From Dorea_D hominis (GTDB taxonomy: Bacteria; Bacillota; Clostridia; Lachnospirales; Lachnospiraceae): a stretch of DNA of 64,000 bases. The DNA is taken from positions 1 through 64,000 of the forward strand of contig NZ_JACOOY010000015.1 of assembly GCF_014287705.1 (NCBI RefSeq). Direction: 5' to 3'. A model generated the notes under the pieces. The model saw nothing but the letters and a program-made list of their open reading frames with translations, was not told the DNA's origin and ran no database searches. A program made the translations under genes and the position numbers. This document shows positions 52,939 through 62,971 of this stretch, in pieces (the stretch's first letter is position 1; each line of letters begins with the position of its first letter).

Positions 52939-53484
52939 ATGGCAAACCAGAAATTGATTGATGAAGTAGGAAAGTACATAGAGAAATATTACGAAGAACC
53001 GGAAGGGAAAGTTCAGGCAGCAGAGTGTCAGATTGACGCATGCGATCCTGATGAATTTGACATCTCAACAATGAAAAAGAAGAAGGTCAAGAAAGGTATG
53101 TCATCAACGATGGTATCCAATCGTAAGATTGAAAATCTTATGAAGCAGATGGAAGAAACATTTTCGCAGAGATTACTTCGTATGATAGACGAGCGCGGAA
53201 TGACCGATTCCGAAGCATATACGAAAGCTTATGTAGATCGCAGACATTTTTCGAAAATACGCAACGATATTAATTATGTGCCGAACAAGAAAACCGTATT
53301 GGCATTTACAATTGCGTTAGAGTTGTCGCTGGATGAAGCAATGGATCTGCTGAACAGCGCAGGATTTACTTTGTCAAGAAGCTCGAAGACAGATATTATC
53401 GTAGCGTATTTTCTGCAAAATAAAATCTACGATATGTTTGAAATAAATGATGTACTGGAAGCATATGGGCAGCAGATATTTTAA
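52939..53484 (+). CDS. Conserved helical protein with a macro-protein-type C-terminal HTH domain
   Basis: 181 residues. N-terminal acidic helix (1-50), a basic linker (KKKKVKKGMSS), then a C-terminal domain beginning FSQRLLRMIDERGMTDSEAY and containing DRRHFSKIRNDINYVPNKKT and ALELSLDEAMDLLNSAGF. This domain resembles one found after macro domains in Lachnospiraceae proteins, and it has an HTH-like helix order. No catalytic motif is visible. AGAAAGGTGGCAG precedes the ATG. It is followed by a vWA gene and may act with it. Confidence 0.65.
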   Translation: MANQKLIDEVGKYIEKYYEEPEGKVQAAECQIDACDPDEFDISTMKKKKVKKGMSSTMVSNRKIENLMKQMEETFSQRLLRMIDERGMTDSEAYTKAYVDRRHFSKIRNDINYVPNKKTVLAFTIALELSLDEAMDLLNSAGFTLSRSSKTDIIVAYFLQNKIYDMFEINDVLEAYGQQIF

Positions 53485-53565
53485 AAATATTGTCGCCTGA
53501 CAGGAGACCAACTCCGTTCATTTTGTATATAGAATGTGATTATCAAATAAAAAGGAGGATATCAC

Positions 53566-54237
53566 ATGAATGCAAAATTAACAGAGTTGGTTTTTATTTT
53601 GGACAGAAGTGGATCAATGGGAGGCCTGGAAAGTGATACGATCGGTGGCTTTAACAGTATGATCGAGAAGCAGAAAAAAGACGGAAACAGTGTAAATGTC
53701 ACTACAATTTTATTCGATCATAAAATCGAATTTATTCATGACAGATTTCCGATTGAGATCATTGAACCACTGACCGAGGACGACTATTATGTGCGTGGCT
53801 GCACAGCACTGCTGGATGCGGTTGGAATGGCGATTGAAAAAACCGAAAATGTGCAAAAGCATTTACCGGAAGAAAACAAAGCCGGAAAAGTAATTTTTGT
53901 GATTATAACCGACGGTCTGGAAAATTCCAGTGACAATTATACGTACAGTGAGATCAGACAGAAGATAGAAGCCAGAAAAGAATGTGGATGGCAGTTCCTG
54001 TTCTTAGGTGCCAATATAGACGCCGGGGAAGAAGCAGAGAAGATCGGAATCGACAGAAAACGGTCCGTTACTTATTCCAACGATTCCGAAGGAATCCTGC
54101 TGAATTTCCGGACTATCGGAAGAGTCATCCGAAGAGCAGTCGATATGGAACTGAATGATGACACGGATTATGATGATCTGTTCGAGGATGACTGGGCAGA
54201 TGAGATCGAAGAATATTGCGAAAAGAGTCAGAAGTAG
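53566..54237 (+). CDS. von Willebrand factor A domain protein (TerY/YegL-like)
   Basis: 223 residues with a full MIDAS: DRSGSMGG (DxSxS), the Thr in GCTALLDAVG and the Asp in IITDGLEN. No signal peptide; it is cytosolic and binds Mg2+ and protein partners. An acidic C-terminus (DDTDYDDLFEDDWADEIEEY) may contact the basic linker of the neighbour at 52939. AAAGGAGG precedes ATG 53566. Confidence 0.9.
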   Translation: MNAKLTELVFILDRSGSMGGLESDTIGGFNSMIEKQKKDGNSVNVTTILFDHKIEFIHDRFPIEIIEPLTEDDYYVRGCTALLDAVGMAIEKTENVQKHLPEENKAGKVIFVIITDGLENSSDNYTYSEIRQKIEARKECGWQFLFLGANIDAGEEAEKIGIDRKRSVTYSNDSEGILLNFRTIGRVIRRAVDMELNDDTDYDDLFEDDWADEIEEYCEKSQK

Positions 54238-54279
54238 AAAATAAATTTACAAGAATAGAAAACACGGGGGAAAAAGATT

Positions 54280-55110
54280 ATGGCTATGACAACATGCCCA
54301 AATTGCGGCGAACCAATATCAGAGAAAGCAAAAAAATGCGTACATTGCGGTACGGTATTAATTGAAGAAGAGAAGAAAATTTGCCCGGATTGTGGAGCAG
54401 AACTGAAAGAAGGAGCGGATACCTGTCCGAAATGCGGATGCCCGATTGAACCAGAGAGGGGGGGAGAGATAAGCCCACAGCAGGTGGAAGTAACCGGAGT
54501 GAAGATTACACAAAAATCAAAGAAAATGATCATAATAGCAATAATCGCAGTTATTGCTGTGGCGATTATTGCAGCCGTTGGAGTACAGACACACAAGAAG
54601 AACGAAGCTGCAAAAGCAGCGGCGCAGGCAAAGAAACTGAGTAAGGAATATGGTGAAAACTTAAATACAGCAGCATATTCCATGCTTTCAGGTGCCAGTG
54701 ATGCAGAAACCTGTGGAAATCTGGTTAAGCAGGTCTGGAACAATGCTATTTATGAAAAAAGTGATAGTGAAACAAATAAATTTACAAAACCAAAGGGATA
54801 TTTCGTGTCTGATTTTAATGATGCATTGGAAAATCTCTACGCGGACAGTGATTTTAACAGTCAGATCGATGAAATCAATGATAACAAGGACCTGGTAAAT
54901 TCTTTAATGAAGGAATTAAAAAATCCACCGAAAGAGTATAAAGAGGTATATGCATCTCTTTCAAAAATGTATGACGCATATATATCATTGACCAATCTGG
55001 CAACAGATCCAACAGGAAGTTTACAGACTTTTTCGCAGAATTTTAATGATGCAGACAGCAATACAGTCAATTGTTATAATGCATTGAAGGTGTATTTGGA
55101 GGACGAGTAG
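54280..55110 (+). CDS. Double zinc-ribbon membrane protein
   Basis: 276 residues. Two cytosolic zinc ribbons (CPNCGEPISEKAKKCVHCG at 6-24; CPDCGAELKEGADTCPKCG at 38-56), one membrane helix (about 84-104, MIIIAIIAVIAVAIIAAVGV) and an extracytoplasmic helical domain (105-276) of unknown role. The layout suggests a sensor or scaffold across the membrane. GGGGG precedes the ATG. It lies 42 bases after the vWA gene. Confidence 0.82.
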   Translation: MAMTTCPNCGEPISEKAKKCVHCGTVLIEEEKKICPDCGAELKEGADTCPKCGCPIEPERGGEISPQQVEVTGVKITQKSKKMIIIAIIAVIAVAIIAAVGVQTHKKNEAAKAAAQAKKLSKEYGENLNTAAYSMLSGASDAETCGNLVKQVWNNAIYEKSDSETNKFTKPKGYFVSDFNDALENLYADSDFNSQIDEINDNKDLVNSLMKELKNPPKEYKEVYASLSKMYDAYISLTNLATDPTGSLQTFSQNFNDADSNTVNCYNALKVYLEDE

Positions 55111-55184
55111 AAAATATTTAGCAATCATATTTAAAAATACAAATAAAATATTCGCAAAGTCAAAGCTGCCATTTGCGCTTTTCA

Positions 55185-55240
55185 TTGAAGAAATACATAC
55201 AGTATGGTACAATTACACAAGTAAACCATAAGTTTTGTAC
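55185..55240 (+). promoter_or_regulatory. Promoter and candidate operator of the BREX operon
   Basis: TTGAAG (55185-55190), 17-base spacer, TACAAT (55208-55213). An inverted repeat GTACAA (55207-55212) / TTGTAC (55235-55240) overlaps the -10 and transcript start. The HTH gene that follows is the likely self-regulator. Confidence 0.65.
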
Positions 55241-55258
55241 AACGAAGAGGTAGGGCAT

Positions 55259-55480
55259 ATGGCAGTATCATATAATGGACTATGGAAGTTATTAATTGAT
55301 AAGAATATGAAGAAAGTGGATATGATGAATCAGGTGGGAATCAGCAGCAGTACCGTGGCAAAGATGACCAACGGAGAGCTGGTTTCCATGAAGGTTCTGG
55401 AGAAAGTCTGCGAGAAGCTGGACTGTGATTTCGGAGACATTGTTCACTACGAAAAAGAAGCAAAGGATGGTGGACAATAA
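55259..55480 (+). CDS. Small XRE-family regulator at the head of the BREX operon
   Basis: 73 residues: MAVSYNGLWKLLIDKNMKKV, DMMNQVGISSSTVAKMTNG and EKVCEKLDCDFGDIVHY form a single YozG-type HTH. ATG 55259 is used; an earlier in-frame start at 55235 would fall in the operator. Its stop shares the A of the brxA ATG, so it is translationally coupled to the defence genes and probably keeps them in check. Confidence 0.87.
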   Translation: MAVSYNGLWKLLIDKNMKKVDMMNQVGISSSTVAKMTNGELVSMKVLEKVCEKLDCDFGDIVHYEKEAKDGGQ

Positions 55481-56070
55481 TGGAATACAGTGCAGGACTG
55501 ACATCAAAATTATTCTGGCTGCAGGAATCGAGGAAGACAGCAGAATATATGTTAAAGGGATACAGCAGAGAAGAGATCCGTGGGATCGCATGGGAAGAAA
55601 ATATCTATCAGGTAAAAGCAGAGTATCGTGCATATGAAGTGTTAAATGGCACTTATCGGAGATTATCGGTATTGCCGGAAGCAGTGCTTAAGGCATTTAC
55701 CACCTGTGATGTGGAGACAGCGAAGATTCTGAATCTGATTGCGATTCTGATGGACAGCAGACTATTTTTTGATTTCCTTCATGAAGTATATGACGAGAAA
55801 ATCCGCCTGGGAGAGAAAGAAATCACAGACAGGGATCTGAATGTATTTTTCTCCGATAAAGCAACGCAGAGTGATGTAGTAGCGGGGTGGACAGACATAG
55901 CAGTGCGGAAGCTGAAGCAGTGTTTCACAAGAATGATGTTCGAGGCAGGAATGCTGGAAAGCAGTGCGAAGCCACGAACGATCAGGCAGGTTCACATCGA
56001 TTACCGGACAGAAGAACTACTGACTGCAAGTGGATTAGGAGAATACTTGAAAGCAGTGAAGGGAGTCTAA
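55480..56070 (+). CDS. brxA: BREX protein BrxA (DUF1819)
   Basis: 196 residues matching the DUF1819 family: YSAGLTSKLFWLQESRKTAE at the start, LPEAVLKAF, and a C-terminal winged-helix-like part (KLKQCFTRMMFEAGMLESS; RTIRQVHIDYRTEELL). BrxA is a DNA-binding component of BREX defence. First structural gene of the operon, coupled to the HTH gene upstream and 2 bases before brxB. Confidence 0.9.
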   Translation: MEYSAGLTSKLFWLQESRKTAEYMLKGYSREEIRGIAWEENIYQVKAEYRAYEVLNGTYRRLSVLPEAVLKAFTTCDVETAKILNLIAILMDSRLFFDFLHEVYDEKIRLGEKEITDRDLNVFFSDKATQSDVVAGWTDIAVRKLKQCFTRMMFEAGMLESSAKPRTIRQVHIDYRTEELLTASGLGEYLKAVKGV

Positions 56071-56072
56071 GA

Positions 56073-56660
56073 ATGGCACATTTAAGTTTAGAAGAACGGC
56101 TGAATCAGATCGAGGATAAGATCTCGGAGAAATCTTTCAGAGAGAACAAAGGACTTGGAAATGAAGTCGGATATTATGTATTCGATTATGATCCGAGAGC
56201 AGAACTGGAAGTCCGCAGCCACATTGCATATTTGAAAGACAGAATTAATAACGGCAATAAAGATTTTAAAATTATAGAATTTGACCTGTTTCATACGATG
56301 ATTCAGGTATTGGAAGAAGAAGGCTATCTGGAAGCCTTTCTTGACCTGGAAAAAGATAACGGATTTTTTGAAATGGCTGACAGCCTGGTGGAGACACTGG
56401 GATTGGATGAGACGAATGAGCTGAATCTGATCATCTCAAAGATTTTGCAGGAAGACCTGGAAGGCAGTGTCGTGTTCCTGACAGGAGTAGGTAAGTGTCA
56501 TCCGATCATTGCCAGCCATAATATATTGAATAATTTACATCAGGTGCTGGACAGTGTACCTGTTGTATTATTCTATCCGGGAGAATACAGCGGACAGGAT
56601 CTGAAACTATTTGGAACGATGGATTCCAGAAATTATTACCGGGCATTCCGGCTTGTGTAG
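56073..56660 (+). CDS. brxB: BREX protein BrxB (DUF1788)
   Basis: 195 residues of the DUF1788 family: LNQIEDKISEKSFRENKGLG, VGYYVFDYDPRAELEVRSHI, FLTGVGKCHPIIASHNILNN and VVLFYPGEYSGQDLKLFGTM. A small BREX component thought to bridge BrxC and the PglZ/PglX machinery. ATG 56073 begins the family match. Confidence 0.92.
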   Translation: MAHLSLEERLNQIEDKISEKSFRENKGLGNEVGYYVFDYDPRAELEVRSHIAYLKDRINNGNKDFKIIEFDLFHTMIQVLEEEGYLEAFLDLEKDNGFFEMADSLVETLGLDETNELNLIISKILQEDLEGSVVFLTGVGKCHPIIASHNILNNLHQVLDSVPVVLFYPGEYSGQDLKLFGTMDSRNYYRAFRLV

Positions 56661-56678
56661 ATACGGAGGAAAAGAAAT

Positions 56679-59600
56679 ATGCAGATTAAAGATATGTTTG
56701 AGAAACAGATTGACCGTGATATTAAGGGCGTTATCAAAGTCGGTCAGTCTGATGAAGAAAATGTATATCAGGAACTGGATGAATATGTAGTAACGAAAGA
56801 ATTGTTAAAACATTTCCGGGATTTCTTTGAAAATTATGAAAAAGGAATTAATGGAAATACAGATAAAATGGGCGTCTGGATCTCCGGATTCTTTGGAAGT
56901 GGTAAATCACACTTCCTGAAAATTCTTTCTTATCTGCTGAAAAACAGTGTGATCGAAGGAAAGAGAGCCATTGAATATTTTACAGATGGCAAAAAGATCG
57001 AAGATCCGATGCTGATCGCCAAGATGACGAATTCGGGAACGATTTCTTCCGATGTCATGCTCTTTAATATCGATTCCAAGGGATCTGCAAAAGTCGGCTC
57101 CGGCAAAGAAGCGATTGTAGAAGTGTTTATGAAAGTGTTCAATGAGATGCAAGGTTACTGTGGTTCCATTCCGTATCTTGCAGAATTTGAGCGCCAGTTA
57201 GATAACGAAGGCAGATTTGAAGAATTTAAAGAAAAATTTGAAGAAATCGCAGGAGCAACGTGGGAAAAGAAGAGGCAAGCATTTGCAGTTATTCAGGATA
57301 AAATCGTAAAAACACTCGTGTCTATGGACTTCATGAGTGAGGAAGCAGCCCGCAACTGGTGCAAAAATGCCAAAGGAAGCTATGATCTCAGCATCGAGAA
57401 ATTCGTATCTCTCGTAAAAGACTACTGTGAGAAAAAAGGACCGAATCACCATGTCATTTTCCTGGTAGACGAGATCGGACAGTACATTGCCGATGATACG
57501 CAGTTAATGCTGAACCTGCAGACCATCGTAGAAGATCTGGGAACTGCATGCCGCGGAAAAGCATGGGTAATTGTAACCAGCCAGGAAGATATTGACTCCA
57601 TCACAAAGACGAAGGGAAATGACTTCTCCAAGATTCAGGGACGTTTTGATACAAGATTATCGCTGTCCGCATCCAATGTAGACGAAGTTATCCGCAAACG
57701 TATTCTGGAAAAAAATGAGATCGCAGAGTCAGCATTGAAGCTGTTATATGAGCAGAAAGAATCCATTATCAAGAACCTGATCACATTTACAGCGGATACG
57801 GCAGATAAGAAATTATATACAGATAAGACAGATTTCGCAGACTGCTATCCGTTTATTCCATATCAGTTTAACCTGCTTGGACAGGTGCTGACAGCCGTGC
57901 GTACCCATGGAGCAAGTGGAAAGCACTTATCCGACCAGTCGCGTTCCATGCTGGCACTGTTCCAGGAGTCAGCAGTCCGCCTGAAAGACAGCCAGGAAGG
58001 CGTGCTGGTGCCGTTCAGTTATTTTTACGATCCGCTGCACAAATTCATCGATCACCAGCACAGTCAGGTGATCAATGACGCAGAAAATAACAGCAGATTG
58101 GACGAGTTCGATGTAGAACTGTTGAAAGTACTCTTTATGATCAAATATGTCAAAGAGATCAAAGCAAATATAGATAACCTTACGACGCTGATGATCTCCA
58201 ATATTGATGATGACCGTATTGAGATCCGTGGCAAGATCGAAGAATCCTTAAAGAAACTGATCCGTGAGACACTCGTACAGAAGAATGGAGAGATCTACAT
58301 CTTCCTGACAAATGAAGAGCAGGAGATCAACAATGCCATCAACAGTGAGAATGTAGAGATGGGCGAAATTATCGGAGAGGCATCTACCGTTATCTTTGAA
58401 GAAATATACAAAGAGAAGAAATACCGTTACAGCAACCGGTATATGTTCCCGTTTAACCAGAAAGTGGACGACCGGTATTATAAAGGCAACCAGTCTAACG
58501 ACATCGGGGTGTCCATTATTACGCCGTATGGCGATGATTATCCGGATTCCGCACTTCGTCTGCGTTCTGCACAGGAACACACCGTAATTGTAAAACTGCC
58601 GAATGACGGCACATTCTTAGATGAGATTACCGAATCTATCAAGATCTATAAATATTTGAATAAAAACGCTTCCGACGCAAGAGGAAGCTTCGACAGCATC
58701 CGACGTGCAAAAGAAGATGAGCGTATTGAGAAGAAAGACCGCATCCGTATCTATATCGAAGATGCGCTGAAACATGCAGACATTTATGTAAATGGCGATA
58801 AAGCAAATATAGCATCAAAAGAACCGGCAAACCGTATCAATGAAGCACTTGGCAAACTGGTGGCAATGCAGTACAGCAAGCTGACCTACATGGAGACCGC
58901 ACCGGAGCTTTCCGATATTGCAGCGGTATTTAACGGCAGTGACGGACAGTTGTCCTTCCTTGGAACAAGTGATTCAACGCCAAATAAACTGGCGCTGGAA
59001 GAAGTGATTCAGGTGATCACACTGAACAATACAAGACATGTGAAGACTTCGCTTAAAGCACTTCAGGATAAATTCGGAGCCGCACCGTATGGTTTCGATC
59101 CGAAAGATGTACAGTGGCTGGTGGCAATGCTCTTTAAGACAGGACGCGTATCTCTGACATACAACAGCCAGAGCTTATCGCTTTTGTCCAATACAAAAGA
59201 GGAACTGGTACGTTATCTGACCAAGCGTGAATTTGTAGAAAAACTGCTTGTTGATATCCGAGAGAGAGCAACAGACGGACAGATCCGTTCCGTAAAAGAA
59301 GTATTGAAGGATTATTTTGGATTCTCTCTGTCAAGTGATGACGATGATACCATTATGAGAACCTTTAAAAACAAAGCAAAAGATAAGCTGGAATCCTTTA
59401 ATGATATTATGATTGAATACCGTGTAAATCCGAAGCTGCCTTGCAAATCTCTGATGGATCAGGCGAAGAAGAATCTGGAAGAAATACTTGAAATCAAAGA
59501 GCCGGTAGAGTTTTTCAAGACGGTAGACAAGAAACGGGATGACTTGCTGGATGATGCAGAAGATACCGCGCCAGTATTTGATTTCTTCCATGGAGAACAG

Positions 59601-60290
59601 AAGAAGATCTTCGAAAAAGCATTGCAGCAGATCCGCATGTTTGAGAACAGTAAAACTTATGTGCGGGATCAGGAAATTATCGATAATGTTGCTCAGATGG
59701 AAGCTATCGTGACAAACAGAAAGCCATTTGGACAGATTCAGGAACTTCCGGAGTTGTCAACGCAGTTCGTAGATCAGTATGGTTCTCTGCTGAATCAGGA
59801 AGCAGATGAGATGCGCCCGATCGTGGATGATGACTTGAAGAAAGTATTAAATACGCTGGACGAGAAAGAATTTGCTGCCGTATTCCGCAACAAATTCATA
59901 AAAGCTTATGAAGATTTAAAAGAAAAACTGGAGGGCTCATCAGAAATCGCAGCGGTGAAAAATATCCGTCTGGAAAGTGATACGTTGAAGTTACGCTGTC
60001 TGGATGAAATTGCAGATTATGAGATCAAACATCAGCCGCAGCCAGAACCGGAACCGCCTGTAACTCCGGCAACACCAGCCGGAGGAGGGGAAGGTGCAAA
60101 ACCGGTGAAACCTGTAACACCGCCGGTTCAGCCGAAACCGAAAAAACGTAAGAATGTATCGATCAGCAATGTGGCAGGAGCAAGAACGTATTCCATCGAA
60201 AATGAACAGGATATCGATAAGTTCCTAACAGAGATGAAGAAAAAATTATTACAGGAGCTGGAAGAAAATACAATTATTACATTGAGCTAG
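56679..60290 (+). CDS. brxC: BREX ATPase BrxC
   Basis: 1203 residues. The N-terminal P-loop ATPase has Walker A GFFGSGKSH near residue 70 and a Walker B-like VIFLVDEIGQYI near residue 262, with TSQEDID following. Long helical regions continue to residue 1090; a Pro/Glu-rich linker (PQPEPEPPVTPATPAGG) then leads to a short C-terminal domain. BrxC is the large ATPase core of type 1 BREX. GGAGGAAAAG precedes the ATG. Length and motif order are normal, so this gene is intact. Confidence 0.95.
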   Translation: MQIKDMFEKQIDRDIKGVIKVGQSDEENVYQELDEYVVTKELLKHFRDFFENYEKGINGNTDKMGVWISGFFGSGKSHFLKILSYLLKNSVIEGKRAIEYFTDGKKIEDPMLIAKMTNSGTISSDVMLFNIDSKGSAKVGSGKEAIVEVFMKVFNEMQGYCGSIPYLAEFERQLDNEGRFEEFKEKFEEIAGATWEKKRQAFAVIQDKIVKTLVSMDFMSEEAARNWCKNAKGSYDLSIEKFVSLVKDYCEKKGPNHHVIFLVDEIGQYIADDTQLMLNLQTIVEDLGTACRGKAWVIVTSQEDIDSITKTKGNDFSKIQGRFDTRLSLSASNVDEVIRKRILEKNEIAESALKLLYEQKESIIKNLITFTADTADKKLYTDKTDFADCYPFIPYQFNLLGQVLTAVRTHGASGKHLSDQSRSMLALFQESAVRLKDSQEGVLVPFSYFYDPLHKFIDHQHSQVINDAENNSRLDEFDVELLKVLFMIKYVKEIKANIDNLTTLMISNIDDDRIEIRGKIEESLKKLIRETLVQKNGEIYIFLTNEEQEINNAINSENVEMGEIIGEASTVIFEEIYKEKKYRYSNRYMFPFNQKVDDRYYKGNQSNDIGVSIITPYGDDYPDSALRLRSAQEHTVIVKLPNDGTFLDEITESIKIYKYLNKNASDARGSFDSIRRAKEDERIEKKDRIRIYIEDALKHADIYVNGDKANIASKEPANRINEALGKLVAMQYSKLTYMETAPELSDIAAVFNGSDGQLSFLGTSDSTPNKLALEEVIQVITLNNTRHVKTSLKALQDKFGAAPYGFDPKDVQWLVAMLFKTGRVSLTYNSQSLSLLSNTKEELVRYLTKREFVEKLLVDIRERATDGQIRSVKEVLKDYFGFSLSSDDDDTIMRTFKNKAKDKLESFNDIMIEYRVNPKLPCKSLMDQAKKNLEEILEIKEPVEFFKTVDKKRDDLLDDAEDTAPVFDFFHGEQKKIFEKALQQIRMFENSKTYVRDQEIIDNVAQMEAIVTNRKPFGQIQELPELSTQFVDQYGSLLNQEADEMRPIVDDDLKKVLNTLDEKEFAAVFRNKFIKAYEDLKEKLEGSSEIAAVKNIRLESDTLKLRCLDEIADYEIKHQPQPEPEPPVTPATPAGGGEGAKPVKPVTPPVQPKPKKRKNVSISNVAGARTYSIENEQDIDKFLTEMKKKLLQELEENTIITLS

Positions 60291-60314
60291 TAATTTAGCA
60301 GGAGGAAACAGTAC

Positions 60315-62927
60315 ATGAACAAGAATGCGATAAAGAAATTCGCGATAGAAGCAAGAACAAAACTGATTGATTCGGTTACAGATAAAGCCGGTATGCTTGG
60401 CATCACAGCAGAAGCGTGCAGTGAACCGATCACGAAGGGAGCAGACTTTGAAGTCTATCAGACGACTGCGGGAACAGAAGTCACATTGAATAAGAGACAG
60501 TGTGAGCAGAGAAGAAAACTGGTAGCCCAGATTGAATCCCGTGGCTTTGAAGCGGTCGTAGAAGAAGTCGCTTATACGTGGTTCAACAGAATCTGCGCGA
60601 TCCGCTTTATGGAGGTAAACGATTATCTTCCAAACAGAGTTCGTGTACTTTCTTCCGAAAAAGAAGGAAAAATGGAGCCGGATCTTGTGACACAGGCACC
60701 GGATGTGGATTTAGACCTGACAGCACAGGAAAAAGAAGAGATTATTAACTGGAAAATGAGTGGCTTATCCGAAGATGCGGATAAACTGTACTGCAAATTG
60801 TTTCTGAAACAGTGCCATCAGTTGCATGATATATTACCGGGACTGTTCGAGGATGATTCTGATTATATGGAATTGTTGTTTGGAATTTCCTATACAAATA
60901 AAGATGATGTCATCTACATGCTGGTAAATCCAGAAACGGGTATTCCGGAAGCTGACTTTAATGTATCTACCTTAGATGAAGAGGGTAATCCAACCGGACA
61001 GGTGGAGATTATTGGCTGGTTGTATCAGTATTACAATACAGAATTAAAAGATGATACCTTCGCAAAACTGAAAAAGAATGTAAAGATTACAAAAGAGAGA
61101 ATCCCTGCGGCAACCCAGCTTTTCACACCGGACTGGATTGTGCGCTATATGGTAGAAAATTCAGTCGGAAGAATCTGGATTGAACATTTACGCGCCGTAG
61201 ATCCTAGTACAGATGAGAAGGCTACAGCAGAAAGATTCGGATGGAAATACTATCTTCCGGAAGCAGAGCAAGAAGAAGCTGTTAATGTAAAACTGGCAGA
61301 GATCCGTACTACATACAAAGATCTGAAACCAACGGATATTACCTGTATTGATCCATGTATGGGAAGTGGTCATATCTTAATTGCAATGTTCGATGTGCTT
61401 ATGGATATCTATGAAAGTGCTGGATATGACAAGAGAGAAGCGGCATTTGAAATCGTAGAACACAATATTCATGGACTGGATATCGACCAGAGAGCCTATC
61501 AGTTGGCATACTTTGCGGTCATGATGAAAGGTCGTGGATATAACAGACGGTTCCTGCGTGGAAGAGACGGAAAACCAGAGCCGAAAGTGTATGCGATTGT
61601 AGAGAGTAATGAAATCAATCGGAATCATCTGCAATTCTTCGGCGCGCATATGAATGATACCGAGAGGACGCAGGCACAGACGCAGATAGAGATTCTGTTA
61701 AATACATTCACAGATGCGAGAGAATACGGATCTATCCTGAATGTAGATGAGTGCGACTGGGATAAATTAGAACGATTCGTAGAAGATCTGGACACAGATG
61801 GACAGATCTCATTTGAGAGTGTTGGAAGTGAAGAAACACAGGCAAGCTTACGAAAACTGGTGAGAGTGGCAAAGAATCTGGGGCAGAAATATGATGCGGT
61901 GGTGACGAATCCGCCGTATATGGGCATGAGCAATTCAGGACAACAACTGGTAAAATATGTCAAAGAACACTTTCCAGATAGCAAAACAGATATGTTTTCA
62001 GTTTTTATTGAAAAATGTAATAATATTTTAAAAGATAATGGAATAGAAGCTATGATTACTATGCAGGCTTGGATGTTTTTATCAAGTTATTCTAAACTTC
62101 GAGTTAAAATTATAAACCAAAATCTTTTAAGTTTATTACAATTTGGAATAAAAGCTTTTGAAGAAATTGGAAATGATGTAGTTCAAACAGCGGCGTTTGT
62201 AGAACGAAACAGTAGGTTACCACAATATAAGTCGTATTTTTATCGTCTTTTAGAACGAGATCGTTTGGAAAAACAACAAAACTATTTGCAAAGAAAAAAC
62301 TGTTATATTTCAAAAACAAAAGATTTTGAAAAAATCCCTGGTATGCCATTTGCATATTGGATCAAGGATAAAGTTAAAGATAGCTTTGAAAATGATCACA
62401 TATCGGATATAGCAAACACTGTTCGTGGGTATGCGACAGCATCAAGTGAAAAATATGTACGAAAATGGTATGAAGTTGATTGGAATAATATTATGTTCAA
62501 TTGTACATCGAATGAAATGGCTTATGACAGTAATAAGAGATGGTTTCCATATAATAAAGGAGGACTTTATCGTAAATGGTTTGGTAATAATGAAGAAGTA
62601 GTAGATTATTATCATAACGGAGAAAATTACGTTCAATTGAAAGGTTTTTGTTACAGTAATCAAGATTATTATTTTAAACGGTCAATTACTTGGACAAAGG
62701 TTTGCACTGGAAGAATTAGTTTGAGATACAATGATTATGGGTTTATTTTTGGAGATGCAGGTCCGGCTCTAATTGCAAGATGTGATGATGAGTTGTTTAT
62801 CATATTAGGAATGTTAAATAGTAAAATTGCGGAACAATTATTAGAAGTAATAAATCCTACACTCAATTATACAAATGAAGCGGTTGGCAATATTCCAATC
62901 TCTTTTCATAAGATTAATACAATGTAA
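60315..62927 (+). pseudogene. pglX: BREX adenine methyltransferase PglX, N-terminal part of a split gene
   Basis: 870 residues. N-terminal helices, then the methyltransferase core with motif I CIDPCMGSGHILIAMFDVL and motif IV VVTNPPYMGMS; the start of the target-recognition region follows. It ends after ISFHKINTM at a stop at 62925-62927, about 300 residues short of a usual PglX. The missing C-terminus is found in another frame from 62972. From about 61950 the DNA turns markedly AT-rich, unlike the first 1600 bases. It may still make a catalytic subunit, or be dead. Confidence 0.85.
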
Positions 62928-62971
62928 TACGTTATCTTTTAATTCATCTTTCAATTCGTCTTTACAAAAAA

